64,000 nucleotides of DNA, from NCBI RefSeq assembly GCF_001190785.1, contig NZ_LGSS01000001.1, forward strand, positions 62,001 through 126,000, in the 5' to 3' direction. This stretch comes from Gottschalkia purinilytica. GTDB taxonomy: Bacteria > Bacillota > Clostridia > Tissierellales > Gottschalkiaceae. The notes beneath the pieces are model-generated. The model was not told the origin of the DNA and did no database searches. It saw only the letters and a program-made list of their open reading frames with translations. Below, in pieces: positions 17,995 to 27,297 of the stretch (within the stretch, counting starts at the first letter, position 1; each line of letters opens with the position of its first letter). Made by a program: the position numbers and the translations under genes.

Positions 17995-20067
17995 CTAATC
18001 TGAATTTGATGAGTTTTCTTCATCTGATAAATTTTCTTCATTTTCACTTTTATTATTGTTATTTTTATTACTGCTACTAGTATTAGTTACATATATATCT
18101 ATCGTTGACCCTTTATTGACTTTGGTTCCTGGAGATGGGAACTGACTTATAACTTTATTATCACCTTCTACATAATAAGCGTCTGTGTTATAGTCTAGAC
18201 CTAAATCCAATATAATCTGTCCAGCTTGTTTTACTTTCTTATTTCTCAAGTCTGGAACTGTGATTTCTTTTTCTGAATTTTGTTTCTTTTCTTCTGCATT
18301 AAATTTAGGCTTTACATTAAGATATTCTAATGATTCTTTTATTACATCTCCAGCTATAGGAGCTGCTATAGTACCACCATAATAAGATTGACCCATAGGT
18401 TCATCTATTATTACAAGTACTGCTAACTTTGGATCATCTGCAGGAGCTACTCCAATAAAAGATGCTATATATTTTCCTGGTGCATATCTTCCATCAGCTA
18501 CTTTCTGTGCCGTTCCCGTTTTTCCTGCTACCCTATACCCAGGAACATATGCTTTTTCTCCCCCTCCATTTGTAACAACAGATTCTAAAATTTCCATCAT
18601 AGTTTTAGAAGTTTTTTCTGATATAACTTTTCTTCTTACTTCTGGCTTATATTCATGTACTATCTTACCGTCTTGATCTCTTAATTCTTTCACTATTCTA
18701 GGCTGCATTAAATTTCCACCATTTGCAACAGCAGCTACAGCTGTTATAAGTTGAATAGGAGTAATTGCTATCCCTTGACCAAAAGATATTGTGGCAAGAT
18801 TTACATCCTTAATAGCTTCTGCTGATGAAGGTATAATTCCAGCTGTCTCACCTGTCAACGATATTCCTGTTGGCTCTCCAAATCCAAAAGCTTTTATATA
18901 TTCATACATTTTTTCTTTTCCAACTCTTAGTCCTATATCTACAAACACTATATTACATGAATTCTCAACACCTTCTACAAGTGTCTGTCTTCCATGTGGA
19001 TTATAGTATCTTACACACTTAATTCGATGTGAACTTTTAATTTGTGTTACATATCCAGTACAGTAAAATTCACTTTGTGGTGTAACTTTATTTTCTTCTA
19101 GACCTGCAACAGTAGTTATTATTTTAAATGTTGATCCTGGCTCATAATTATCATTTATAGGAAAGTTTCTCCACATATCATACCATTTCTTTGATTGGTC
19201 TTCTGGTGATAATTTTTCCCATTCTTTTTTTAATGCTTCATCTGTTGGTTCCTTAGGATTATTAGGATTGTAGTCTGGTTTAGATGCCATTGCCAATATA
19301 TCTCCTGTTTTAGGTTCCATAACTATTACAGTAGCATTTTTGGCTTTATTTTTAACCATTGCTTCTGTAACCGCTTTTTCAGCAAAATGTTGTATAGTTT
19401 CATCTAAAGTAAGACCTACCCCTAATCCATCTTTGGCCTCATATAATTTTTCATGATCATATGGTAACTGCCTTCCTACTGCATCAGTAGTCTTTACCCA
19501 TTTTCCCGGTATCCCTGTTAAGTACTTATTAAATGTTTTCTCTATACCGTACTGTCCAACCTGATCTATATTTGTATGACCTATAATATGAGATGCAAAT
19601 GCACCGTTTGGATAGTACCTTTTATTATCATCTGTTACCTCTATACCACTTAACTTTGCCTTTCTTAAAGTTTCACTTTCTTCTTTATCTATCCATTGCT
19701 TTATTTTAACCATACTTTGTTTACTAGTAATTTTTTTATAAACTTCATTTTCGTCTAGGTCTAGTATTTTAGCTAATTCTTTAGCCACATCTTTCGCTTT
19801 CGATTTCTTTACATCAGCAGGTCTACACCAAACTGTATCTTTATTTATGCTAATAGCTAGTTTTTTACCATTCCTATCATATATTACACCTCTTTTAGCT
19901 TTTACAGGAATCCCTCTAGTCCATTGTTCTAATGCCTGTTTCTTTAATTCTTCACCTTTTACTACCTGGAGGTATCCTATTCTAACTATAAGAGCAAATA
20001 TAATTACAGATATGATCATTAGTGCTAATATAAGTCTTTTTTTTGTATGAACAGTGGGTAGTGACAC
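17995..20067 (-). CDS. spoVD: Class B penicillin-binding protein with one PASTA domain (SpoVD/FtsI)
   Basis: Transpeptidase for septal or spore cortex peptidoglycan; 690 residues. It has a membrane anchor (about 11-30), a PBP dimer domain, and a transpeptidase domain with STFK (catalytic Ser at about 312), SCN and KTGTA. One PASTA repeat (about 605-665) is followed by a low-complexity Ser/Asn/Glu tail. One PASTA is typical of Clostridial SpoVD. AGGAGG leaves only 2 bases to the TTG at 20073 but 8 to GTG at 20067, which is chosen. Likely works with the neighbouring SEDS protein. Confidence 0.93.
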   Translation of the reverse strand: MSLPTVHTKKRLILALMIISVIIFALIVRIGYLQVVKGEELKKQALEQWTRGIPVKAKRGVIYDRNGKKLAISINKDTVWCRPADVKKSKAKDVAKELAKILDLDENEVYKKITSKQSMVKIKQWIDKEESETLRKAKLSGIEVTDDNKRYYPNGAFASHIIGHTNIDQVGQYGIEKTFNKYLTGIPGKWVKTTDAVGRQLPYDHEKLYEAKDGLGVGLTLDETIQHFAEKAVTEAMVKNKAKNATVIVMEPKTGDILAMASKPDYNPNNPKEPTDEALKKEWEKLSPEDQSKKWYDMWRNFPINDNYEPGSTFKIITTVAGLEENKVTPQSEFYCTGYVTQIKSSHRIKCVRYYNPHGRQTLVEGVENSCNIVFVDIGLRVGKEKMYEYIKAFGFGEPTGISLTGETAGIIPSSAEAIKDVNLATISFGQGIAITPIQLITAVAAVANGGNLMQPRIVKELRDQDGKIVHEYKPEVRRKVISEKTSKTMMEILESVVTNGGGEKAYVPGYRVAGKTGTAQKVADGRYAPGKYIASFIGVAPADDPKLAVLVIIDEPMGQSYYGGTIAAPIAGDVIKESLEYLNVKPKFNAEEKKQNSEKEITVPDLRNKKVKQAGQIILDLGLDYNTDAYYVEGDNKVISQFPSPGTKVNKGSTIDIYVTNTSSSNKNNNNKSENEENLSDEENSSNSD

Positions 20068-20079
20068 AGTCAAATCCTC

Positions 20080-20535
20080 CTAAAACATATTTAAAATTTT
20101 ATCTACAATACCACTAAAGAAGTTAGAGTCTTTATTCTCTGCAATCTGTTTATTAGATTTCTTATCATTACTACTTACATTGATATATATCAATTGATCT
20201 TCCCTAGCCGGTCTCATATTTATTTTTTCTTTTGCCTGTTGTTCTATCCACCCAGAATCTTTTATCTTTTCAAGTTCTATTTTCAAATCACTCTTTTTAT
20301 CATTTAATGTTACAACTTCTTTTTCTAATTTTGATACATCTAATCTAATTTTTGTTATGTATGCATATCTTGATAATAAAAATATACATGATACAAATAC
20401 TATAGCTGAGCAAAAAATAATTTTTAATTTAACACCAATGTTGCTTTTTTTTCTATTATTTTTATTTTTTATAACTTTTTTTCGCTTAGTTTTATGTTTC
20501 GTATATGAATGGTGTTCTTTTTTAGCTACTAACAA
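20080..20535 (-). CDS. ftsL: FtsL/DivIC-family cell division protein
   Basis: A 151-residue bitopic protein: very basic cytoplasmic part (1-35, rich in K), one membrane segment (about 37-57), then a coiled coil (about 60-95) ending at the DivIC-like GWIEQQAKEKINMRPAREDQ. Start is TTG at 20535 behind GGGGTG. Position between rsmH and the PBP is where ftsL sits in Firmicutes. The sequence is poorly conserved, so the call rests on topology and synteny. Confidence 0.8.
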   Translation of the reverse strand: MLVAKKEHHSYTKHKTKRKKVIKNKNNRKKSNIGVKLKIIFCSAIVFVSCIFLLSRYAYITKIRLDVSKLEKEVVTLNDKKSDLKIELEKIKDSGWIEQQAKEKINMRPAREDQLIYINVSSNDKKSNKQIAENKDSNFFSGIVDKILNMF

Positions 20536-20570
20536 TTTTATTCACCCCTTTATACTTTTAGAACATTACA

Positions 20571-21503
20571 TTAAAGCTTTTCAGCCACTCTCAACTTAGC
20601 ACTTCTAGATCTTGGATTATTATTTATTTCTTCATTTGAAGGAAGTATTGGCTTTCTAGTAATTATTTTCACTTCTCTTTGCTTATTACACTGACATATT
20701 GGAAATTCAGGAGGACATATACAGCTTAAATTTAGCTCTTTGAATGTTTCCTTAACTATCCTATCTTCTAGAGAGTGAAATGTTATTATACATATTCTTC
20801 CTTGTTTTTTAAGAACATTACAAGCATCTATTATGGTCTGTTTTAAAATTCCAAGCTCATTATTTACTTCTATTCTTATAGCTTGAAAAGTTCTCTTAGC
20901 AGGATGTGGTCCATCCCTTCTTGCACCACTAGGAATAGCCTTTTTTATAACCTCAACTAGTTCTGTGGTAGTATCTATTGTTTTTTCACTTCTTTCTTTT
21001 ACTATAAATTCAGCTATCCTCTTTGCCCATCTTTCCTCGCCATATTCTTTTATTATTCTTTCTATTTCATCCTTAGTATAACTGTTAACAACGTCCCATG
21101 CTTTTAATTCATTTGTTGTATCCATTCTCATATCTAAGTAAGCATCTTTATTATATGAAAATCCTCTTTCGCCTTCATCTAATTGATGTGATGATACTCC
21201 CAAGTCCAAAAGTATTCCATCAACACCTTCTATTTCAAGATTTGTTAGTATATTTTTTATATTTTTAAAATTATCATGTACTATAGTAACTTTTTCCATA
21301 AAATTATCTAATTCTTTACTGGCTTTTTTTATAGCATTAGAATCTTGATCTATTCCAATTAGCCTTCCTTTATCTAATCTTTTAACTATTTCCTTTGAAT
21401 GACCAGCACCACCTAACGTTCCATCTACGTATATTCCATCTTCTTTAATATTAAGTCCTTCTATACATTCGTTTAAAAGAACAGATATATGATTAAAGTT
21501 CAA
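20571..21503 (-). CDS. rsmH: 16S rRNA (cytosine(1402)-N(4))-methyltransferase RsmH
   Basis: Methylates C1402 of 16S rRNA with SAM; 310 residues. Motifs: [11 protein letters not shown] (SAM binding), [37 protein letters not shown] and [16 protein letters not shown] at 21512 is in frame, but GAGGTGG sits inside it and the TTG at 21503 gives [15 protein letters not shown], the usual family N-terminus. Second gene of the mraZ operon. Confidence 0.95.
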   Translation of the reverse strand: MNFNHISVLLNECIEGLNIKEDGIYVDGTLGGAGHSKEIVKRLDKGRLIGIDQDSNAIKKASKELDNFMEKVTIVHDNFKNIKNILTNLEIEGVDGILLDLGVSSHQLDEGERGFSYNKDAYLDMRMDTTNELKAWDVVNSYTKDEIERIIKEYGEERWAKRIAEFIVKERSEKTIDTTTELVEVIKKAIPSGARRDGPHPAKRTFQAIRIEVNNELGILKQTIIDACNVLKKQGRICIITFHSLEDRIVKETFKELNLSCICPPEFPICQCNKQREVKIITRKPILPSNEEINNNPRSRSAKLRVAEKL

Positions 21504-21553
21504 ATCTTCCACCTCATTTTCATCTGTAGTTTTTTTATTTGTCTAAAAATATT

Positions 21554-21985
21554 CTATATACCAAGTTCGCTCATTTTTTCTGCAATATTTTCATAACTTA
21601 GACTTTCATCTTCATTATAATAATCCCACTCTTCTTTACTCCATATCTCAACTCTATTTGATACTCCTATTATTACTGCTTCTTTATCAAGTCTAGAATG
21701 TTCTCTTAAGTTATGTGGAATCAATACTCTTCCTTGTTTGTCTAATTCACATTCAGCCGCGCCAGAAAAAAAGAATCTTGTAAAAGCTCTAGCATCTTTA
21801 CTTGTAAGTGGAAGTGATTTTATTTTTTGTTCAAATAGGTTCCATTCTGTTTTAGGAAAAATAAATAGACAATTATCAAGTCCCTTTGTAATTATGAAGT
21901 TATCTCCTAGTTCATCTCTAAACTTAGCCGGAATTATAATTCTTCCCTTGTTATCAAGAGAGTGCTGATACTCCCCAATAAACAT
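21554..21985 (-). CDS. mraZ: Transcriptional regulator MraZ
   Basis: AbrB-like swapped-hairpin protein that represses the dcw operon in studied bacteria; 143 residues. Two tandem AbrB-like halves: [22 protein letters not shown] and [19 protein letters not shown] show the repeated D-x-x-GR-x-IP motif. GTG at 21994 is in frame, but ATG 21985 gives the standard MFIGEYQHS start with GGGGTG. Three 10-bp repeats directly upstream are its probable operator. Confidence 0.95.
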   Translation of the reverse strand: MFIGEYQHSLDNKGRIIIPAKFRDELGDNFIITKGLDNCLFIFPKTEWNLFEQKIKSLPLTSKDARAFTRFFFSGAAECELDKQGRVLIPHNLREHSRLDKEAVIIGVSNRVEIWSKEEWDYYNEDESLSYENIAEKMSELGI

Positions 21986-22010
21986 ACTATTCACCCCATT
22001 TGAATACTAA

Positions 22011-22040
22011 CTCCCCACTTCAAACCACTTCAAACCACTT
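22011..22040 (-). promoter_or_regulatory. MraZ operator: three 10-bp direct repeats
   Basis: On the minus strand the sequence reads AAGTGGTTTG, AAGTGGTTTG, AAGTGGGGAG at an exact 10-base period. It ends 25 bases before the mraZ start. MraZ is known to bind short GTGG/TGGG-centred repeats at 10-bp spacing upstream of its own gene, so this fits autoregulation. A possible SigH-like GAAGGAATT lies further upstream (about 22065-22073), with a poor -10 partner. Confidence 0.8.
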
Positions 22041-22316
22041 TTACTACTTCTAGAATAACATTTTAATTCCTTCTTATAAAATAAAAAAATTTTCTTCTAG
22101 TTTTTTTGATAGAATTTATCTATTAATATTAAGCGATTACACAATAATACTAAAGAAATATACTAATATGTACTTTTATCAGTTAACCATTTAAAATTAT
22201 TCTTTTTTATAATTTTGTATACTTATGAGATTTCATAAATATAATCAAAAATAAAAAAAAAGAATACTTATTTAAAAGTATTCTATAAATCATAACCAAC
22301 CTGTTTTTAAAACCAA
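22041..22316. other. Gap upstream of mraZ: promoter region
   Basis: A/T-rich spacer between the MraZ operator and the Spo0E-like gene. It must contain the mraZ operon promoter. The only hint is a SigH-like GAAGGAATT on the minus strand. I see no gene or strong hairpin. Confidence 0.45.
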
Positions 22317-22487
22317 CTAACACATTTTATCTTTTCTTTTACATAAATCTTTGTACTTCGAGTAATACGTAACAATTAGAACATCTAACTTTGTACTTAA
22401 GTCATAAATAACATCAAAATTGTCATTGTCTTTAATAGATTGATGAAGCTTGTCCCTTAAACACATGATTTCGTCATTAAGCGTCAT
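22317..22487 (-). CDS. Spo0E-family aspartyl-phosphate phosphatase (small ORF)
   Basis: A 56-residue protein, the normal size of Spo0E-like phosphatases that remove phosphate from Spo0A~P and delay sporulation. It forms a two-helix hairpin with the family signature STKLDVLI (residues 31-38; consensus SxxLDxLI), preceded by LRDKLHQSI and followed by YYSKYKDL. ATG at 22487 follows AAGGTGG at a 7-base spacing. It stands alone between mraZ and lgt. The family call is firm; the target (Spo0A or another regulator) is inferred. Confidence 0.88.
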   Translation of the reverse strand: MTLNDEIMCLRDKLHQSIKDNDNFDVIYDLSTKLDVLIVTYYSKYKDLCKRKDKMC

Positions 22488-22636
22488 TTTCAACCCACCT
22501 TTATCTTCTAAGTACGATTATTTTATTACATTTTTCTAATATATGTCAATGTAATCTTACTATCATCTACAACTATTTTTTAATTTAGACATAATATTTC
22601 TTGCGTTTTCTTCCTTTTTTATTCTAAATAATCAAA

Positions 22637-23383
22637 CTATTCCATTTTACTTTTAATAGACTTTTTTCTATTTCTTATAATCATGTAACCACATACTAAT
22701 ATGATTAAAATACTAATTAATTGAGCCACTCTTATAGGTCCAAACATGAGACTATCAGTTCTTAATCCCTCTATGAAAAACCTTCCTAAAGAATATAGAC
22801 TTAAATATAATAGAAAAACTTCCCCATTAAATTTAATTTTATCTTTTCTATACCATATTAAAAATAAGAACACCAAAAAATCCCATAAAGACTCATATAA
22901 AAATGTAGGATGAACTTTTTGGCCATTAATCATTATTCCCCAAGGGAGATTTGTAGGTCCACCATGTGCCTCTTGGTTTATAAAATTTCCCCATCTTCCT
23001 ATAGCTTGACCTAATATAATACTAGGTGCAAATATATCTGCTAACTCCCAAAAATTAAGTTTTTTAACCTTACAAAAAATTACAGCTACCAAAACAGATG
23101 CAATCAGTGCTCCATGAATTGCTAGTCCACCTTCTCTTGTATTTATAATAGAGTAGAAATCTCCTTTATATTCATCCCATGAGAATATTACATAGTACAA
23201 TCTTGCTCCTATTACAGCAGCTGGTATAGCAAATATTAATAAGTCTATTACTATATCTTCATTAAGTTTTCTTCTTTTAGCTTCTCTCATAGCTATAACA
23301 GTTCCTAAAAGAACTCCTAAAGATATTAATATGCCATACCACCTAACTTGCAAACCAAATATTTCAAATGCAACCGGATCCAT
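22637..23383 (-). CDS. lgt: Phosphatidylglycerol-prolipoprotein diacylglyceryl transferase Lgt
   Basis: Integral membrane enzyme that attaches diacylglycerol to the lipobox Cys of prolipoproteins; 248 residues, about seven membrane segments. Signature GQAIGRWGNFINQEAHGG is near the middle; the N-terminal LQVRWYGILI and C-terminal GRFFIEGLRTD are also typical. Its clients here include PstS, the amino acid binding protein and the ComEC-like hydrolase. ATG follows AGGAGG. Confidence 0.97.
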   Translation of the reverse strand: MDPVAFEIFGLQVRWYGILISLGVLLGTVIAMREAKRRKLNEDIVIDLLIFAIPAAVIGARLYYVIFSWDEYKGDFYSIINTREGGLAIHGALIASVLVAVIFCKVKKLNFWELADIFAPSIILGQAIGRWGNFINQEAHGGPTNLPWGIMINGQKVHPTFLYESLWDFLVFLFLIWYRKDKIKFNGEVFLLYLSLYSLGRFFIEGLRTDSLMFGPIRVAQLISILIILVCGYMIIRNRKKSIKSKME

Positions 23384-23405
23384 GTTCTTCCTCCTTTATA
23401 TATTT

Positions 23406-23436
23406 GTAAACTGCTAAAAAAAGTTAGCAGTTTACG
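23406..23436. other. Hairpin between the M16 gene and lgt
   Basis: Perfect inverted repeat GTAAACTGCTAA/TTAGCAGTTTAC with a short T-rich loop. No clean T-run follows on the minus strand, so it may be a weak terminator or an mRNA 5' stabiliser for lgt. Confidence 0.5.
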
Positions 23437-23480
23437 TTACTAAAAATTAATTATATTTTTATTCTTTTACAAAGTCAAAT

Positions 23481-24767
23481 CTACTTTTTAGGAGAAACTA
23501 TGGATAATGTATAATTATTGTTAAAATGTTTTACAAATCTTTCCTCAATGTCTGGAAATGTTATATTTTCTGTCAAATTAGCATATTCTAAAAAATTAAA
23601 GTTTTTAAAGTAGTAACTTGCAAAGTTATTACCTATAGATTCTATAGAATTAAATTCTTCGAAATTATATCCTATAAACTTTTTCTTAATTCTATTAAAA
23701 CTATCTTTATCTAATCCTTTGCTTTTTACTTCTTCTATATATTTAATAATCTTATCTAATACAAGTTTAGGATTCTCAGACTCTCCTCCTATAATAGAGT
23801 GACCATAGTCCTTATAAGCTACATATTGAGATCCAAAGCTATTATTAATTAAGCCTTCTTCATATAGTTGCTGAAAGAATTCTGAGCTATAACCAAATAA
23901 CATCTCTAATATCATATTTATACATATCTCTTTATGAACTAGCTTTTTGCCATCATATCCCACATCAAAGTCTTTAAATCCAATATTAAATATTGGAGTA
24001 GAAATACTAGATGACTCTTCTATTATTTCTTCATTTATTTCTTTAGGTTCCTCCTCATATACTCGCTTAATTTCTTTACTGGTATTTTCTTTTATATTCT
24101 GATTTTTTTCTATTATATCTAAAGCCTTATTAATATCTATATCGCCAACAATAACTAATACCATATTACTTGGATGATAAAATGTATTGTAGCATTTATA
24201 TAAAAGCTCCTTGTTTATTTGTCTTATACTTTCTACAGTTCCTGCTATATCTATTTTTACAGGATGTTTCACATACATTCCTGAGAGACAATTTGAATAT
24301 AATCTCCATCCTGGTGTATCTTGATACATTCTAATTTCTTGCTCTATTATACCTTTTTCCTTTTCAACATTTTCATCCGTGAAATAAGGATTTTGAACAA
24401 ACTTTACTAATAGTTCAAGATTTTCATAAAACTTATCTGTACAAGAAAACAAATATGCAGTTTGATTAAATGTAGTATAAGCATTAACATAAGATCCTAA
24501 TTTAGAAAATTCGTCAAATATATTACCATTAGGTTCTTCAAATAATTTATGCTCTAAAAAGTGTGCTATACCTTGAGGTACCTCTATAAAATCAGATTCA
24601 TTTATGGGAACAAATCTATTATCATTTGATCCATATTTGGTAGCAAATATAGCGTATTGTTTTACATAGTCTTTTTTAGGTATATAAAATATTTTTAGTC
24701 CATTATTTAATTCTTTAATACAAAACTCTTCTTTAAGTTTATTATTTTTTATAGTTTTAGGTTGCAA
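23481..24767 (-). CDS. M16 family zinc peptidase, active subunit (YmfH-like)
   Basis: Pitrilysin-type protease of 428 residues. The inverted zinc motif HFLEH is at about 69-73 in GIAHFLEHKLFE, with the downstream glutamate region NAYTTFNQTAY. An ATG at 24797 touches the upstream stop, but AGGAGG lies inside that extension, 8 bases before the TTG at 24767, so TTG is preferred. It pairs with the next M16 gene, which lacks the zinc motif. Such pairs (YmfF/YmfH in Bacillus) are thought to form a two-subunit processing peptidase; the substrate is unknown. Confidence 0.88.
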   Translation of the reverse strand: MQPKTIKNNKLKEEFCIKELNNGLKIFYIPKKDYVKQYAIFATKYGSNDNRFVPINESDFIEVPQGIAHFLEHKLFEEPNGNIFDEFSKLGSYVNAYTTFNQTAYLFSCTDKFYENLELLVKFVQNPYFTDENVEKEKGIIEQEIRMYQDTPGWRLYSNCLSGMYVKHPVKIDIAGTVESIRQINKELLYKCYNTFYHPSNMVLVIVGDIDINKALDIIEKNQNIKENTSKEIKRVYEEEPKEINEEIIEESSSISTPIFNIGFKDFDVGYDGKKLVHKEICINMILEMLFGYSSEFFQQLYEEGLINNSFGSQYVAYKDYGHSIIGGESENPKLVLDKIIKYIEEVKSKGLDKDSFNRIKKKFIGYNFEEFNSIESIGNNFASYYFKNFNFLEYANLTENITFPDIEERFVKHFNNNYTLSIVSPKK

Positions 24768-24796
24768 GTACAAAACCTCCTGTTTAGATTTAGACA

Positions 24797-26062
24797 TTAT
24801 TTACTTTTCAAAAAATAAGTAGTATCTAGTTCTATATTTTGAAAGGCATTTACAATATCTTCTTTTCTAACTTTTCTTATATTACTTATAAACTCATCTA
24901 TAGTTTTATCATCATTAGTTAAATATTGTGCAAGTATATACTCACATAAAGAAAAGCTATCATCAGTTAACGCCTTTATAGAAGTAATAATTGAATTTTT
25001 AGCGTTTTCAATATCGTCTTCAGTAAATACACCTTTTTTAACTTCATCAACTTGTGATTTAATAATATCTACGGTCTTTTCAAAATTTTCAAACTCAATT
25101 CCTGATACTATAAGCATTAAAGATTTATATTTAAATGATTGAGAATAAATATAGTAAGCTAAACTTTCTTTTTCTCTTACATTTAAGAATAGTTTTGAAT
25201 TAGGTCCTCCTCCTAATATTTCATTACCTATCATAAATGCATTATATAGCTCATCTTCATATGGTAAATTCGTTCTATATCCTAATATAAGCTTACCTTG
25301 ACTAATCTCCATATCTTCATATACTACATTTTCTTTTTCTACTTTTTTTATTACTTCTTCTCTAGGTAATTCAACTATATTTTTTCTTTCTAAATTAAAT
25401 TTGTTTTTTATCAGTTCTTCGACTTCTGTTATGTTTATGTCTCCTACAGCATCTATTTCTATAATACTAGTAGATAAAACAGTTTTATAGTGTTCATATA
25501 AGTTATCAGCATTTACTTTTTCTAAGTCATCTACATATCCTAATCTGTTTATACTAAATTTTTCATCTTTGCACATTTCTTCTATACATCTATCAACTGA
25601 GTATTGCTTTTTATCATTTATTTTACTTTCTATTCTTCTTTTTAAATTTTCTTTTTCTTGTTGTATGTATTTAGTTGAAAATTTTCCATTTTCCAATATA
25701 GGATTTATTATAATCTCAATGAGTAAAGAGATAGTTTCTTCTATATTTCTCTCATTCGTGTATTTATCATCAATAAATTCTATACTAAATCTAATAGCAT
25801 GCTTTTCTCCTTTTTTACTTACATCTATACTTAAGTTAGCTCCATATAAATCTTCTAACTTTCTTTGTATATCCAAAGAAGTGTTATAGTTTTTAGTTCC
25901 TCTATTTAAAACTAATGGTAATAAAGCATTCTTAGTTACTTCTTCTTTATCTAAAGGTCTTATTAGATATATACTTATTATATTTGTTTTAAATTTATCT
26001 GTTTTAAGTACATTTAAGTGTACTCCTTTCCCTATTTCTTTTCTTATTGTTTTTAATTCCAA
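24797..26062 (-). CDS. M16 family peptidase-like protein, inactive subunit (YmfF-like)
   Basis: A 421-residue M16-fold protein. At the place of the zinc site it reads ALLPLVLNRGTKNY, so no HxxEH; it cannot be a zinc protease alone. The C-terminal substrate-binding region NEILGGGPNSKLFLNVREKESLAYYI is well kept, as in the non-catalytic subunits of M16 heterodimers. TTG start at 26062 follows GGAGG. Immediately upstream of the active subunit gene. Confidence 0.87.
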   Translation of the reverse strand: MELKTIRKEIGKGVHLNVLKTDKFKTNIISIYLIRPLDKEEVTKNALLPLVLNRGTKNYNTSLDIQRKLEDLYGANLSIDVSKKGEKHAIRFSIEFIDDKYTNERNIEETISLLIEIIINPILENGKFSTKYIQQEKENLKRRIESKINDKKQYSVDRCIEEMCKDEKFSINRLGYVDDLEKVNADNLYEHYKTVLSTSIIEIDAVGDINITEVEELIKNKFNLERKNIVELPREEVIKKVEKENVVYEDMEISQGKLILGYRTNLPYEDELYNAFMIGNEILGGGPNSKLFLNVREKESLAYYIYSQSFKYKSLMLIVSGIEFENFEKTVDIIKSQVDEVKKGVFTEDDIENAKNSIITSIKALTDDSFSLCEYILAQYLTNDDKTIDEFISNIRKVRKEDIVNAFQNIELDTTYFLKSK

Positions 26063-26096
26063 TAGTAATACCTCCTGTGTTAATGTCTTTTTACTA

Positions 26097-27281
26097 TTAT
26101 TTTTGAAGATTCGTAAATTCTATTCTATTTTTAAGTTCTTGAACTAATTTTTCATCATCTATAAATCCGTCTATTATTTTTATACTAACTCCATCTGGGA
26201 ATTCTACGTTATTTATTATATTATCTGCCATAATATTATTTTCTATGTCAGTTACTGATAGATTAGTATATACAATTAATATTTTACTAACACCGTATTC
26301 TAACATATCTCTTACAATATCTTCATATTTAGGATCAATATATTCAAACCAACAAGCTTTTACTTTATGTTCTTGTAAATTTAATTCCTTTTGAAGTAAT
26401 AATCTTAATTTATTTCTAAACATAGTATCTTCTTTTATTGACTGTATATACTTTTCATTATTATAGTCTTTTTCTCCACCTCCTATCAGTACAACTCCTG
26501 TATCAGAAGTATTATCAGTTTCAATCTGTTTAGCAATTTTATTAAAATATGAATTTAGCACTGCTTTGCTATTCCATAGAGATTCTGTATACTTTATGTT
26601 TATATTAAGATTAAAAAGCTTCATGTTTTCGACTCTAGATTTTAATTCTAAAACATTACTGTCTTCAGTTAAAAATATAGGAACTACTATTACATTTTTA
26701 TACCCATTATTTGCTACATCAATTATTGTTTCTTCTATGTACTTATTATCATTCATATATCCTATATAGACATTATAGTTATTTTCATTTAGACTTTTTT
26801 GCAGTTCTCTGCTAAATCTAATAGTTTCTTTTTTATAATCACTCTTCCCTATTAAATTATAGTTTCTTTTTACTTTATTTAATTTAAATGGTATTTTTAT
26901 CTTTTCTGAAAGACTATTTTTATTTTTAATATTCAGTACTTCTTTGCTCAAGCTATATCTTTCGCTTTCACCTTTATAGACTAAAATAACTGCTGTCTCG
27001 TCTTTCTTTAAAGCATTTCCTAATAAATTTAAGTCCATATTATAGTCTCTAACATTTATAAATATAACTGATAGTATGTAAGGTAATACTATGCAAAATA
27101 TAGTCTTAATCTTTTCCTCTAATAGTTTATCTCTATTTGTAACTACTACAATCAGAGAGTAAAATGATATCAGTAAAAAAATGGTGCTTTTCATTCCATC
27201 ATAAGCCAAATAAAGTACTCCAAAAAATATAAAGCAAAATAAACAACCTAACGTTCTATTTCTAGATTTCCCCCTATACAT
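26097..27281 (-). CDS. Membrane-anchored protein with chelatase-like (CbiX/ferrochelatase) fold
   Basis: A 394-residue protein not confidently assigned. The N-terminus has three membrane segments (about 10-26, 31-46, 58-75). From about 140 on, two repeated alpha/beta halves follow, with GYKNVIVVPIFLTED, TGVVLIGGGEKDYNN and YGVSKILIVYTNLS. These resemble the two halves of CbiX/sirohydrochlorin chelatases (strand, then VxPxFL, then helix). The metal-binding His after PxFL is absent (TEDSN instead), so chelatase activity is doubtful. An upstream ATG at 27344 has no Shine-Dalgarno site; ATG 27281 follows GAGG by 5 bases. Confidence 0.5.
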   Translation of the reverse strand: MYRGKSRNRTLGCLFCFIFFGVLYLAYDGMKSTIFLLISFYSLIVVVTNRDKLLEEKIKTIFCIVLPYILSVIFINVRDYNMDLNLLGNALKKDETAVILVYKGESERYSLSKEVLNIKNKNSLSEKIKIPFKLNKVKRNYNLIGKSDYKKETIRFSRELQKSLNENNYNVYIGYMNDNKYIEETIIDVANNGYKNVIVVPIFLTEDSNVLELKSRVENMKLFNLNINIKYTESLWNSKAVLNSYFNKIAKQIETDNTSDTGVVLIGGGEKDYNNEKYIQSIKEDTMFRNKLRLLLQKELNLQEHKVKACWFEYIDPKYEDIVRDMLEYGVSKILIVYTNLSVTDIENNIMADNIINNVEFPDGVSIKIIDGFIDDEKLVQELKNRIEFTNLQK

Positions 27282-27297
27282 AATAACCTCACAAGTT

